Source: Falciphora oryzae (lineage: Eukaryota > Ascomycota > Sordariomycetes > Magnaporthales > Magnaporthaceae). Taken from it: 51,866 nucleotides of DNA. The stretch is from NCBI GenBank assembly GCA_000733355.1, contig JNVV01000011.1, positions 14,101-65,966 of the forward strand, read 5' to 3'. This document shows, piece by piece, positions 31,558 through 43,847 of this stretch; within the stretch, counting starts at the first letter, position 1; each line of letters opens with the position of its first letter. The position numbers and the translations under genes are program-made. The notes beneath the pieces are model-generated. The model had not been told where the DNA came from, ran no database searches, and saw nothing but the letters and a program-made list of their open reading frames with translations.

Positions 31558-33741
31558 ATGCGCTACGATGACTGGGACATACTTGTATTCCCCTCCCCGC
31601 GAGACGCCTCCCTGGACGCCGGTCTGGAAGCCAAGGTCCCAGTCAAGGAGTTCAAGGTAACTTGTCATGTGATACCCGACATCGAGGCCTCACACACCCG
31701 CGGCTTGCACGGCGGTCTCCCCATCATGACGTGCTTCATCCCCAGCCTAGCAGCCGGAAGCCCGTTCCACATATCGATCCATAACTGGCGCACCCCTGAG
31801 ATCAGCCAGTACACCAAGAACTACAGCAAGCACTCGGATCTTGTCAAGTTTGAGGCCCGGATCTTCATCGATGGCCGAGTTGTGGCGTATGTCTTACCCT
31901 AGAAGCCCCCTCCTCTCTAAAAGTGTCGGTTCTGACTTTGTCCAGCTCTTCCATCTTCAGCCGTACGGGCACCTGGCCCTACCTAGTCGCGAACACATTT
32001 GGTATGCACCCTCTTGTCTCCCTGCAATACCCTCCTACCGGGAAAGGTTGCCCAGGGGAGGCTGCAAGACTGATCTGAATATGTCTGTTCTAGAATTCAA
32101 CAAGTCTGGCGAGCTCGAGCCCTTCCGCTTTCCTCACTTCCGGCAAGAGATTCTCTACCACAACCACTGGCACCCCGGCGACGATATTGGTCGCATCAAG
32201 GTCGTCATCAGCGAGGGCTTCCCTCGTGACTCTCTGAGCAATCCGATCGAGCGAGTCAAAAACGTTGTGGCATTCTCGTTCCAGCATGCCCCCTTGGGTA
32301 TGCAAAGCCTCCCTACCCAAGCTCCGCACCTAATAACTGCCCGCAACTAACCGGCAATGACACAACCCCCAGACATACTCGAGGGCAACGGCATCGCCTG
32401 GCCCAACCCGCAGATGTGGAAGCGGTCATCGTTTATAGATGCTCGACCTGTTCCTGCGTACCGATCCGAAGAGGGAGCCGAATCCCACGGGCATTCACCC
32501 CGTCGACAGCACCTTCAGAGGGGTGGGAAGAGTGTGGCTGCTGCTCCTCCTCCCCTGCCAGTGACTGCGAACATCTCGGTCCCGATGCAACCAGCTGGTC
32601 TCTTGAATAACCCGATGCTCAGCCAACCCCTTCCACTACTTGCCCAAGGGGCTCCCTTGGTCAACGGTGGAGTGGTATGCCCTGACCCTTTCAGCGACAC
32701 TGCCACGTACATGGGATGGTACTCGACCCTTGGTAAGAATGGCTGGAACCCGGACCCTAGCGCGGTATGGGGCATGTCGGCTCGGAACACAAGCAAGCAC
32801 TCAAGCACCGACACGAGCATGCCCGACTACGTCTCTTCCGCCAGCGGTCATGTCAACCTCGATGCGTTCCAGATGCAGGGAGCAATGACAGAAGACGACC
32901 TGGTTGGCTCGCATCTGAAAGTGCCGACAAACACCCCGACGGCCGGCGTTGCAGGCGACAGCAGTGTTAACACAGGTATGTAGCAGGGTGAGGCTGTGAC
33001 TGGTTCTCTGGCTCTTTTTTCCCTTAGTGGCGCATGCCATCAACCTCGGACGATCTAACGTTGCGATACTGCCCCTTCGCCCCAATAGCGTCGGCCTTCT
33101 CCTTCAACATCCCAAACTCGGCTATCCCAAGTGACCTGGCAGCCACGCTCACGCACTCGCTGCTGAACCAACCACACCCGCTGCCTGTGCAGCCGCACAT
33201 GATCCCGCTGCCCGCGTCAGAGGTCAAATCTCGGAAGGAAAACCGTGGCATCAGCCTTGTAGGGGCGGAATCTAGCGCTTCTCCTTGCGTCGACCATGTC
33301 GAGAAGCGCAACTTTTCTCAATCGGCCTTTGGCTTTGCGGCGTCGGCCACTCCCTCGCAGATGCAGCCAACGCAGCAGCAGCTTCAACACCTCCAGGCCC
33401 ATGCGCTCTCGAGGGTGGCGTCGGATTCGCTTAGCGACAGACCGGCATTCTCGACGGGCGGCTCTCGTGCCGCGTCGGCGGGAGAGTTTGGTGCGAACCT
33501 CACCAATATGTCAGAGTCATCGATCCCACCGGCGCCCATGGCTGGGGCTGGGGTAACCGCGACGGCGTCAGCCACGACCCTGACCCAGAACAATGGAAAC
33601 TCTGACAAGGGCGCCAAAAGGTCTCGCACCTTCACGTCAACCAGTGCCAAGGCCATTGATGATGAGGATGAGCCGAGGAGGGTCAGTCCCAGGCTTCGGA
33701 CTGCAACTTTTGTAGGTGAGGTTCGAGGTGCCGAAAACTAG
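31558..33741 (+). CDS. Conserved fungal protein of unknown function, disordered C-terminal half
   Basis: Five exons (31558-31886, 31946-32001, 32094-32297, 32373-32975, 33089-33741), 614 residues; every junction is GT-AG and in phase. The N-terminal about 200 residues look folded: MRYDDWDILVFPS, then PFHISIHNWRTPE, FEARIFIDGRVVA, FSRTGTWPYLVANT and RFPHFRQEILYHNHWHP. They resemble beta-sandwich proteins widespread in filamentous ascomycetes with no assigned role. The remaining 400 residues are rich in Ser, Pro, Ala and Gln and probably disordered. Near the C-terminus, KGAKRSRTFTSTSAK and DDEDEPRRVSPRLR look like a nuclear-type basic/acidic tail. I do not know its function. The start is the first ATG of the frame with a folded continuation. 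Confidence 0.7.
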
Positions 33742-34557
33742 CTCGCGGCAATGTTCGCGCGGAAAATAATTGTAGGCTCATGGTCCGACTTGTGTATATT
33801 ATTACAACTTCTTAGTTCTGGCAGAAGGTGCCTGCTATTAGAAACCATTCTTGTTACGCTAGCTTTTTGTGCTTGATGGCAACACCGACACGTCGACTAA
33901 TGTTTGCGATGCTGTCCGCATCAAACGGTAATACTCCGCTCTCAATTCCTATCTTTATGCCTGGCGCTATTCTCTTATTCTGGCGCTTTTTTCTGTTTTT
34001 TTTTTTTTTGCTCTTCCATTTTCTTACCTCTGTCTTTTTCCTTTCCTCCATTTTTAGGAGGTGCAGTGCATCCAGGTGCTGATATAATTAGATTACGAGG
34101 CTCCCAGTCATAACTCCTGCCCGCGGTCGGGTCATTCAGGGGCACATTGATGTCGATCTGGCATAGATGCTGCACATCATATCGTTGACGGTCGCACTTG
34201 CACCAGGCGATGGAGGCTAGGTAGGTGGCAGTTTGCGGGGTTGCGACCCACGCTCCATCCGAACGCCAGCATCTGCATCGCCTCCTCTCAGGCAGCCATA
34301 ACCGTCAGATGACGTCAAGTGCTCGCCCGAAACATACCCGCCGGCTTCACCACCGAGCTTATCGCGCCAGCACCCACAAGATGGGTGGCAGTCGGGAATT
34401 TGGGAAAGATTGACAGATCTGAAGGTTGTTGTCTCGCTGACGTAGCTGATATGTTTACAAATATCCACCACGTACACGAGACTCATGAACATCACTACAT
34501 AAAACCTGTGTATATCTCCTTTGAGCTTCACTTATCCACCTAGAGCAGTTTGAAACA
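33742..34557. other. Intergenic, no gene recognised
   Basis: About 800 bases, AT-richer near 33,960-34,060 with a T tract, likely the 3' end of the upstream gene and then the promoter of the downstream one. Confidence 0.5.
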
Positions 34558-35884
34558 ATGCAAATACAATCGCTCCCAGCAGAGATATTGCAGAGCTCAA
34601 AGCAGCAGGAGCAACGAGACAAAACAATGGCGATTGCCAACGACAATAAGACCCCGAGCTACGGGGACCACTCGAGCAGCTACTGGGCCCCCGGCTGGAA
34701 CTACCAGCGCTACAGCAACGCGACGACCGACGACATACTAAGCTTGGCGCCCGGCGAGCTTCTCAGGATGCAGGCGGGCCTGCGCGACGTGCTGGGCGAG
34801 CAGGGCGTCGCCGCCATGGCGCGCCACAACTTTGAGCGGTCGCTCCCCACGACGGAGGAGGCCATGGCGATGCCGAGCATCACGGCGGGGGGAGGCGGAC
34901 GCATTGGTGGCGGCCAAGGAAACAACGGCAGCACGACGGTCGCGACGACGTCGGACGCGTTCGAGGGACACACACAAGGAGTGGCAGCAGCACAAAACGG
35001 CGGCGGCGGCGGCGTGTCCGAGGGGCCGGCTGTTGTCGACATACCGCCCAACTGGCTCAAGCTGTGGGTCAAGAGGCACGAGGGCGAGCCGTGGGGGTTC
35101 GTGGCGATGCGGGCGGCCTGCTACGGAGGGGAGGAGGGGGATGAGGCGCGGTGGGCACGGTTCAAGGAGGTGTTCGAGCAGATCGTGGAGCTGCCGTTCG
35201 ACTGGGCGGCCAAGAACACGAGCAGCGGCGAGCCTGTCGCGCGGGGCAGGGCCGTGTTCGAGGTGCGCTGGGTTGAGGATCCCGCGCTCCAGGGGGTTGA
35301 CCTGGAGGTTCTCAGGCGGTAAGTTTGAGGTTGAACTTTTCTTTCTCAGCCAGAATGTCTTGTTGGGAGGTGGCCCTTGGGGACCAAATTCGAGACATGA
35401 CGTCATGCCTTTTTCCTCTTCCCCTTTGGCGGGTTGCTGACCCCACCACACCATCCTCAGGAAATACCAAGAGCTCTCCCCAAGCCTCCCCGCGGGGCTA
35501 AAACACCCAATCTTCCTGTGTGCAACCCCAGAAGTCGTCGAGTCGGTCCTGTCTGCCGCATCCGACCTCCCGACGGTTGACTCGCGGCGCTGGAGGCGGG
35601 ACGCGCCCTTTGTGCACGCGGTGGCCGCGTCGCGCGACCGGGGCGTCGAGGACGAGCACGAGGAGTCGGCGTGGTTCCGCGACGTGTTCCGCGTCGCCGT
35701 CGAGGTTGTCGCCGACGAGCTCTGGTGGCTCGTCGGCTCGAACACCATGCCCGTCCAGCGCATCACGCGCGGCGTGAGGGGCGTCGGCGTCCCGGCCGAC
35801 GTGGGCAACGCGGACCTCGCGGAGATCTGGTGGTCGACTGCGCCGTCGCCTGAGATGCTCCGGAGGCGGTCGGTGGCGTCCTAG
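34558..35884 (+). CDS. Conserved fungal protein of unknown function (Trp-rich)
   Basis: Two exons (34558-35318 and 35461-35884) with a 142-base intron, 394 residues, or 371 if the ATG at 34627 (better context, ACAATGG) is used. The first about 150 residues are low in complexity (Gly, Ala, Thr). The rest is a compact domain: EPWGFVAMRAACYGG, RFKEVFEQIVELPFDW, AVFEVRWVEDP, HPIFLCATPEVVESVL, RRWRRDAPFVHAVA, VFRVAVEVVADELWWLV and DLAEIWWSTAPSPEMLRRR. I recognise this arrangement as recurring in uncharacterised filamentous fungal proteins but know no function. No signal peptide or membrane helix is present, so it is probably cytosolic. Confidence 0.65.
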
Positions 35885-36564
35885 GCAAGGCTGGGCTTGC
35901 TCGGCTGCGTATGCCTAGAACTTGTACTCATATTCGCTTTGGCGTTTCTGCGGATTCCTTGGCCCTATGCTGACCATTGGGCGAACCAACGCGATAATTT
36001 TTGCTACTTTGACGTCTTGTTCAGCCCTCATTGCTTCCAGATTCCTACTGGTCGCCTTGTCACCTCTTACCAACACGCTATGCAGTATCTGATCGGGCCT
36101 GCAGCTTGTCTCCCGTCTGCCCCCTGCTCGATAATCCTGCCACCCTGCCGTCGCCTGCGTTCTCATCGCATCTGTCCAATCAAGCAACAAGTTCCTGAGG
36201 ATCATGCATGGCGCAGAATTGCGTTGCCCAGTCGCGAGCGCAGCGAATGGGTGCCTGAGCTGACCCTACCTCGTTGTGCTTTGCTGCAGGCCAAACGCAA
36301 CAAGATCCCCCGCGTGCAGGCACCCCGGTCCACAAGTTCCCCGGACCTTTTTGTTCGGAGCGCCCAGGCGTGCTCATCATCACCACGCCGTCTGGCGGCA
36401 TCCGCGAGCCGCGCTCGATGACTGGGCCGTTTGCCTATATAACCTCACCGAGCCATGCTACCTCGGACATGCACACCTGAGCTGCCGTGCCATTGCACAA
36501 CCAACATTTCGCCAACAAACAGGAACTTCTTGAGTGAGTACCACCTCACCGACCCTCATCGGTC
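35885..36564. other. Intergenic; promoter of the Clr5-domain gene
   Basis: A TATA box (TATATAA, 36436-36442) lies about 125 bases before the ATG at 36565. A GTGAGT at about 36,537 could be the donor of a leader intron ending just before the second ATG (36589). Confidence 0.45.
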
Positions 36565-38486
36565 ATGACTGCCTTCACATCCTGGAAGATGGCGTTCACG
36601 TGCCCCAATGCTATACGGAAGAGTTTTCTCTCAGCAGCAGCACCCCCCGATGCCTCTCCCGTCATGCTCACGGCGGCCCCGAGCTACTTTGAGGGATTAC
36701 AGGGGCCGCCAGACGAGCTTCAATTGCCATGGCTCCTCGGGCAGGACGACGAGAGTGCTACTTCCGTCCCTGCGTTCCCTGTGACCACAATCAACCAGCC
36801 CTCCGACTGGGCGACTCTCCTTCCCGAGCTCGCGCCTATTGGCATTGATCAGGCCGGTGCCCACGGTACCTCAGCCACACCAGGCTGGCATTCCGATCTA
36901 GCCCTCCGAACGCCCACTCCTATCTCCGCGCTCGTTTCTCAGCTGCGGACCCCTTGCGCTACCGATGTCGAATCTGACAATTCTACTCCAAGTTCATCGA
37001 CAGAGGATGTGAAGCCCGACTCGCCGTCTAGAGCCACGGTCACGCGAGCGCAAGCCATCGAGGTCTTCAAGGATACCATCGAGGACTTGTACATTTTCCA
37101 GAACCTCGCTCTCCCTGACGTGAAGAGGATCATGGATGTCAATTATGATTTCAGAGAGACGTACGCCTTAACCCGCTAGCTTGATCTCCATTTACATTCC
37201 GGCAGACTGACCAATCTCCCAGCGACAAAGTTTACAAGAATGCCTTCTCTCGGTGGGGCTTCAACAAGTACAAATCTTCGCGACAGCGGAGAAACCCAAT
37301 GGCTTCGGGCCAGCCACTATCGGGCAAAGGGAGACGAGTTTTGCCCGCCAGGACAGGCCGCCGAGTGCCGCCGGTCCCCGACGGCATCACACGCCAGCTC
37401 CTTCATGCCAATACCAACGCCAGGCATATCGAAACCATTTCCAGGGCCACCGTCAACTTCCTTCACGGGACGCTCTGCGCAGACAACGGCCGGGTATTGA
37501 GCAGGAGTACTCGACTGGGCGATATGTCAACTGATATCGGCAGCTTGGGATTCTTCATGATCACCGCGAAGCGTGCCTTCAGAGATGGCGACGAGGCGCA
37601 GGCTTGGGGTTTTGTCGGCAAGGCCTTTGTCAATATCGAGGAATCGATTCGGCGCCTTGATTGCAAGTCATTTATGGAGCTCTGCTTTCGCGTGCCGAAC
37701 ACTCTGCTCGAATCCGGGCTCTACGACTTGGCGGCCAAGTTCGTCAATCATGCCCGCGACCTAGCGCTTGTCCGGAACCTGGGAAGCCATCACCCGGTCA
37801 CCGTCATCATGACGGCCGCATGCCGCCTTCTGGGGGATTCGGACGCCTCGGGGGAGGCTTTGCGTGCTGCGATGGCTCAATGTAGCGCTGGCGCTGCGAA
37901 GCTGATTTCAACTCTACACGGTGGTGTCTCGCTCAAAGATCTACCCACCTGGTGTCGTTTCAACGTAACTCCGACACAGGCCGAGGTGCGAATCATCGCG
38001 GACCAACTTGATGCCTTGGAAGGTCATACCAACAGCTGGTTCCCTCTCGAGGAATGGGACGGCTTCCTTTTCCTCCAGGAACAGTCGGAGGTCTACGTCG
38101 AACAGTACCCAGAGCTGGCGATGAGAGACATGAGAAGACTGCTAAAAGTAATACGGGACACCAGGTGCGACTGCTGGGACATCTCCAGGTTCATTTCGAG
38201 GTGTGCTGGCTTGGTAGTCTTCTGTCAAGCCAGACGACACCCGCTCCCGGACTTCACTGGAATGTTGGAGGAGGTTATTGAGCGGCTGTGGGATATGCAA
38301 CCGACAGGTGTCTGGGACTTTGCCGACATGGTTGAGTATCTGGGGGTCATCGGAAGGTGGGATGTTGCCGAGCGCTTCCGCCAAAGGCGCCGGGCCTTCT
38401 TGGAGGAGGAGGAGCGCATCTTGCGCCTGGAGCAAGCACGCCGCATAACGCTGCTAGGGTACTCTCCGGAGGACTGGAGCGAATAA
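36565..38486 (+). CDS. Clr5-domain protein, putative DNA-binding regulator
   Basis: Two exons (36565-37160, 37223-38486) joined by a 62-base intron, 619 residues. After an acidic, Pro/Ser-rich N-terminus comes a Clr5-type domain (about 158-222): AQAIEVFKDTIEDLYIFQNL, LPDVKRIMDVNYDFRET, then across the intron DKVYKNAFSRWGFNKYKSSRQRR. The domain (PF14420) is named from fission yeast Clr5 and is common in filamentous fungi, usually followed, as here, by a long helical region of unknown role. The C-terminal half shows helical segments (GLYDLAAKFVNHARDLALV, MRDMRRLLKVI) without a named domain. The ATG at 36589 is an alternative start. Targets are unknown. Confidence 0.75.
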
Positions 38487-39059
38487 AGATGCTGTAGCAG
38501 ACCTCGACTTCGAGGACTCGAGCGAAAGGGATCTCAGGGTCTCCGGCCTCCGTCCCACGTCTCGAGCGACTAGCTCTGACGGCGTCGACAAGGCCGAGCA
38601 AGCTCTTGGTCTAAGGCCCGAAGGCCAAAATTTAAGGAAGGTAGATACCTTACGTCAACTCGCGACCAGGCCCTAGCCTGGTCAGGCCGCGGAAATAGTC
38701 ATTAGGATACCTAGTCGGACTTTTCCCCACGATCTCCTACCGCATCTCCCCACAGACTAGCGCTTCATTCAGGGGCAAGAGGCCCCGGCGGATATAGGTT
38801 GACTGCCAATCGGATAGTATGTTCAGGAAAGCACACCTCTATTCTCCTTCGCTTCCGGCCCCTCCCTAGGACTGAATAAAGATGGATGCCTGCCAAGCGC
38901 TCCCCAGCAGGACGTTCCTCTCCCTCGTTTCTCGTACCAGTGTTACGCTGCTCAGGCAAGGCATATCTGCACATTGTTCTCCAGCCGGCGACCTTGGGAG
39001 CCATGGGCCATTTCCTAACGGGCCAAAAGCGGACGGCTCGCACATGGTATCTTATATTG
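38487..39059. other. Intergenic, no gene recognised
   Basis: About 570 bases between the Clr5-domain gene and the receptor relic. Nothing is recognised. Confidence 0.5.
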
Positions 39060-40792
39060 TGCATCCTGCACCGATGGTCATGGCGCTGGTTGGGCTGCGA
39101 ATGTTTACGGCCAAGTCAGTCACTCGCAGATGGCACCTAGAAGGCAGTACGTACCTTCGCGTCGTGGGCGGCGGCTTGGCCGGATGCTCGTGTCGGTGTC
39201 TCCACGCAGACGAACGAGGGGTCCCTAGAACTGACAATCGCCCTTCCGCTACCTGGGTTTCGGCCTTGTCCCAAGCGTTATTTGTTCTTTCTTTGGTAAG
39301 CTGCCTCCACTATTGAGAAGGCGGTGGTAGTTGACAGAAGCTCCTTCCCGCCACTGGAGGTATTTCATCTGTGAGCTTGACGCAAAGCTAACCATGGCAA
39401 GCACTAGCCCTTTGCCGTCGCCTTCACTGTAGTAGAATGGATTGGCGAGACACCGCAAACCATTCACTAACCTACCCAATAATAGGCCACATGGATGATG
39501 CTGCCTTGTTCTTCCAAGACGGGTTGCTGACGCAAAAGCACTGGCTCACCTACAGCAGTCCAGTGACTTTGAGGATTCATCAAGGGTGAAGGTCCGCTGG
39601 ATTTGGACAATGTAGTCAAGGCTACCAAGGCAGGTTGGAAACGCGCGCCGCCCTGAGACTCTGGGTTTGTCCTGACTGGCCAATTACTCCCTCTGCGCAG
39701 ATGAACCTCGCGGGCGCGTCAGTTGCGTACTGCTCCTCCCTGGCCCTGCTAAAGGCCTCGATCCTGGTCTATCTCCTCAACTTCACATTTTCTTCCGTCA
39801 CCAGAGCTGTTGCCTACGCCACCATGGCGGTCATAACTGTGCAGGCCATTGTCTTGACCGGCGCCAGCATTACCTGCGCGTCGGGCATCCACAGGATCGG
39901 CGACATGCTGTCCTTCGTGGGTAGCCCCGGCAGTCCGCCGCCGAGGCTTTGCGGTCCCGTGTCCGACACCGCTGTGGGCACCTCCACCGTCAACGCTATC
40001 GTCGACCTCACCGTCCTCCTGATGCCTCTCCTGATCCTCCGTCCGTCGCAGATGCCGGCGCGCCGGACGCCCCAGCTTGTCGGTATACTCGCTGCTGGTG
40101 GATTTTAGGTGCTAGCCTTGCGTTGACGGCAACTAGGATGTCCGCTTTTTGGGTACTAAGTCGAGTCCTGTCTCTTCCGTCCGCCTAGCGTCGCAGTTGT
40201 AGCCATCTATCGGGCTTATCCGTCCCTCGCTCTGGTAGCCGGCGCCTCCGAGGTCAGTGAATGGATAGCTGTGGGAGTATGGACGTAAGTGCCCCTATCT
40301 TGCTCACTGATGTATCTTGCTATCTACCACAATCCGATCAAGCCCTACCAGTGCGCACAACAGTCAATACAGATACTATACTTCGCCCCAGCAAACCCAT
40401 CACGGCTAAAAACCACAGCTGACAGCTTATACTGTCTACCCCACCTCGCGAAACGCCGCGTTGGATACAGCACCATCGAGCTGTGGTGCGCAACCGCATG
40501 CGCCTGCTTACCATCCCTGAGGCCCTTCGTCTTCATGCTCTGGCGATCCCGCACCGATGACCGTCGCCGCGACCCCTGGAGCAGCTCGTGCCCACCCTCG
40601 CAGCCAAGACAGCGAAACGGCAGAAACTCCGTTATGCTGGCTAATATGGAGGGTAAGACTCCAACAAACGCCGCCGCTGCAGTGACAGGGTCCGATGGAA
40701 AGAATGCCGGTGGCTCAGCCGGCATTCTGGTCCCGAGGGCGGCTTCGGCGCCGCCGTTGCCCACTGAGCCTTCCAGAGCCGGCCTCGGATAG
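39060..40792 (+). pseudogene. PTH11-like rhodopsin-domain membrane protein, probably broken
   Basis: Pieces of a fungal rhodopsin-domain (PTH11-like) membrane protein appear in order on the plus strand. MVMALVGLRMFTAKSVTRRW (about 39,074) resembles the first helix region. LALLKASILVYLLNFTFSSV and AVITVQAIVLTGASITC (about 39,740-39,890) are the middle helices. TVNAIVDLTVLLMPLLIL (about 39,988) is the family's N-x-x-x-D-L helix. LGASLALTATRMSAFWVL (about 40,111) lies in another frame, directly after a stop ending AAGGF. STIELWCATACACLPSLRP (about 40,470) is the last helix with a cytosolic tail to 40,792. The frame break at 40,105-40,111 and a poor fit between 39,150 and 39,700 suggest decay, though unusual introns or assembly errors are not excluded. 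Confidence 0.5.
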
Positions 40793-41088
40793 GAGGATCA
40801 GCGTTGGCGATGTGTCGTCCAAAGAACAACTTGTCGAGGCCAGCTTCGCTCATGGACCGGGATGAAGATGGGCGGTGCAGACAGTTTCCGACTAGCAGAA
40901 TCTTTGCATTCTAGAAATGAAACTGTCCTTGGCGAGATCAGGGTGTAATCGCAGACGCCACGATACAGAATCTTTATACACAGCGCCACACACCCAGAAA
41001 TTCCACAAAGTTCGTCTGGCTGTTCCTTTGCTGCGCCTCCGGATATAGAATGGCCACCCCCACCACCACCACCACTACCATCCCCCCT

Positions 41089-41942
41089 TCAAGCCGTCTG
41101 GGCCGTGACGAACCGGGCCGCGCGGCCCACGTCGATGGCGTAGTCGAGGTGCGGCGGGAGGATCAGGACGCCGCCGGAGCAGATGTTGTCGCCGACGTGG
41201 CAGATGACCATGGTCCGGGACGCGGGGATCTGCGCGACCGGTTTGCCGTTTTTGGGGTCGCCGAAGATGATGGCGGCGCTGACGCGCGACGCCACGGCCG
41301 CGGGGAGCTGACCGGCCGCGTTGTGCACCAGCTGCCCGCCCTGCGAGTAGCCCGACATGACGATCTTTGTGTTTGGGCAGGCGGCGGCCTTGTCGGCGAC
41401 CATTGCGGCCCTGTTTTTTGTGCGTGTGTGTCGAGGTCAGTGGTTGCGGCTCTGGCGATAAACTAGAGGAGGGTGGACGTGGAAAGCAGGGACGTTGCCT
41501 GTGAAAGGGATCACACTTACATGGTTGCGCTGCCGCGCGGGTCGCCGCCGGCCAGGAATCCAGAGATGGCGGCGGGATAGTCGACCCCCTCCATCTCGAC
41601 GGACCTCGAGCCGGCCGCGTCCCTGAGCGCAAGCTGGAACGGCGGCCCCACGACGATGCCCAGCGTGCCGGGTTCGGTGGTGCCCCTGGCGAAGATGACG
41701 TGGATATCCGCACACCCTCCCTGTTGACTGCTGTCAGTGGATGTTGCGACATCACTGGAGTTGAGGGGGGTGTACAAGAGGAGGGAGAATATCAGTTCAT
41801 TGTTCGACTATTCATCACAAGGAGACAGTACCTGACGTGGCACGAGGTCCATCTCCTCGACGTCCTCGACTGGCACCGCAGGACGGGCGGATCCAGCCGC
41901 GGCCATGAGGACCACCGAGAGCATGGCCTTGGAGAGTTTCAT
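41089..41942 (-). CDS. Cutinase
   Basis: Three exons (41832-41942, 41521-41720, 41089-41410), 210 residues, the usual cutinase length. A signal peptide (to about residue 19, AAAGSA) and a short pro-segment ending VPRQ lead to GCADIHVIFARGTTEPG, the classic start of the mature fold. The catalytic triad is intact: Ser126 in SGYSQGG, Asp178 in GDNIC and His191 in HLDYAID. The cysteines near residues 40, 115, 174 and 181 fit the family's disulfides. The enzyme hydrolyses cutin, the polyester of plant cuticles, outside the cell. A TATA box lies about 165 bases upstream. Start choice is fixed by the signal peptide. Confidence 0.93.
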
Positions 41943-43847
41943 GGTGCCTTGCTTGAAGGTAGAGGGCTCTGGTCACGTCAAAGGAAGAATCTCCCAGGTT
42001 CAAGTGGTGATGAGGGCCTTTTTGATAGGGGTGACTTGTCTGTGCTGCCGGAGCATGGGGGTTCCATCGCTCCCTCAGATGGGACGAGGAGACGTCCGGA
42101 CGGCAGTTTATATACATACACACCGCAGCCCTAGAATGCTTTTTCCAAACCGCTCCCATCCCAGCAAGGCGAGCGGGGAATTTCAGACGACACGCCCGAA
42201 GAACTCTCCGGATGTAAAAAAACGTCGACACCGGTTGCTGTGGCTGTGGGCGGACGAACGGCAGCAACGGCCCTTGGGTGCAGAGGCTTCAGACGTAATA
42301 GAAAAGCAAAGAGAGGGTGTGTACAGGGGTCCCTCGGCCTTTTGTGATGTTCCCGGGAGTAGGCTGTTCCCTGTTCACATCATGGAAGGGGGGCTGAGGC
42401 ATGTTTGCAACGTGGAGTTTCCCTGTCCACTCGCAAGGCTGTCCGCGAATACGATGGTGAGGGGTTGTCTCATACACCACGCCCGCTCGGCAGACGTGTT
42501 GAGCAGTCAACCTAGATACTGCCAGTCTCTTTGGGTTTCGCAGCTGTCGAGCCACATCAAGCCTATCATGGCGGCGACGCCCGGTGCTCTGTCAACATAC
42601 GATGATAACTTCTATGTCATACCCTTCGAGAAAGCATTGCTTTTTTATTCTTCACTTTTCTTTCCGCTCCAATGTTCCTTCTCTACGGGAATTTCTGCCC
42701 CCACACTACAGCCACCAGATACCCGTACCGAGGTTCGTTTCGTGCCTGCCCCTGCCTACCTCGTTTGGGGAAGCATGAAAGGCGTCGTGGCCCTTGGTTC
42801 CGGTGCGAAACTAGCCACGCTTGGCAGCTCTTCTTTTTGCTTTTTCTTTCCCGTGACTGTCGCCGGGAATGGGTCGCGTTGCCGACCCGACGGAACGGTT
42901 CATCGTCCAATCGCATCCCCATATCAGCCCAGCTGTATCCGTCGCACCCATTCGTTATCAGTCGACAGTGACAGCAGCCAAACGGCCGCATCGGAAACCC
43001 ATGACAGGTTCGGGGCCGTCATATAAATGTCAGTGTGACCTCGACTCTCCCACGCGTTAGGGCTGACTACCATCATCAATTAATTAATTCTGCCGCGAGT
43101 AAACATGTCTACGGATCTTCATGGACCTCGGGCCTCGGCAGCTACCATGAAGCTCTTGGCGATAGGGCAGGTGAGCTGGCCACGAACCCATTGGAAGCAA
43201 AGGTCATGTGGTGGGTGTTTCTCGCACACAATGCGAATTTATATCAACCCTGGCAGGCATCGTGGGGACTTGCCCAAGTTTGGTAGAGGTTGCGATTTCC
43301 CATGCAGTCGAAGCCCCGACAAATCAAGCAAATGCCGAGTCACATTCCTGGCAGTCGGCCCCTTGCTAGGATGCGGATTGGCGGGCTTGCCGCGCAGCAT
43401 CAACGCGTGTTTCGGGATTCCTTTGCCCAGCTTGGTCTTTGGCCCTCGTCAGCTCGAGGATACCAATGATCCAGGATGACACGAAATACCCAAATCCAAC
43501 CCCAAGGTTGGCCATCTCGCGAATGTGATAAGTGGCTCGCGATGTAGCCTGTCGTCCTTGCGAGGGGCCCGCCAGATTGTCTGGTGCGGGTTGAAGAGGG
43601 ACGGGAAGAAGCGCGCCAGACCCTTGTCGTGGATCTGGGGTCAGCCTTTTGATCTGAACTGCTCAGCTTTAGCGCAAAATTGCGTGGCGTCCAGCGGAAC
43701 ATCTCTGACGTCATGACGTTGCGACGATCGACGAAAAGGCTGTTTAAACAATCGCATCGAGTTCCGATGGATGCATTTTTTGTTGTTGATAAAGGTACGT
43801 TAATCTTGGGTGTCAGGATCTTGACGGACTTCCATCATACCAAAAAG
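41943..43847. other. Intergenic, cutinase promoter; no gene recognised
   Basis: About 1.9 kb between divergent genes. A 373-residue plus-strand frame (41,905-43,026) runs through the cutinase promoter but has no domain or codon bias and is judged spurious. Confidence 0.5.
42107..42114 (-). promoter_or_regulatory. TATA box of the cutinase gene
   Basis: TATATAAA on the minus strand, about 165 bases before the ATG at 41942. Confidence 0.5.

Noticed and set aside
41905..43026. 373-residue plus-strand frame across the cutinase promoter
   Set aside because: No domain, no codon bias, no signal peptide, and it overlaps the cutinase start and TATA box.
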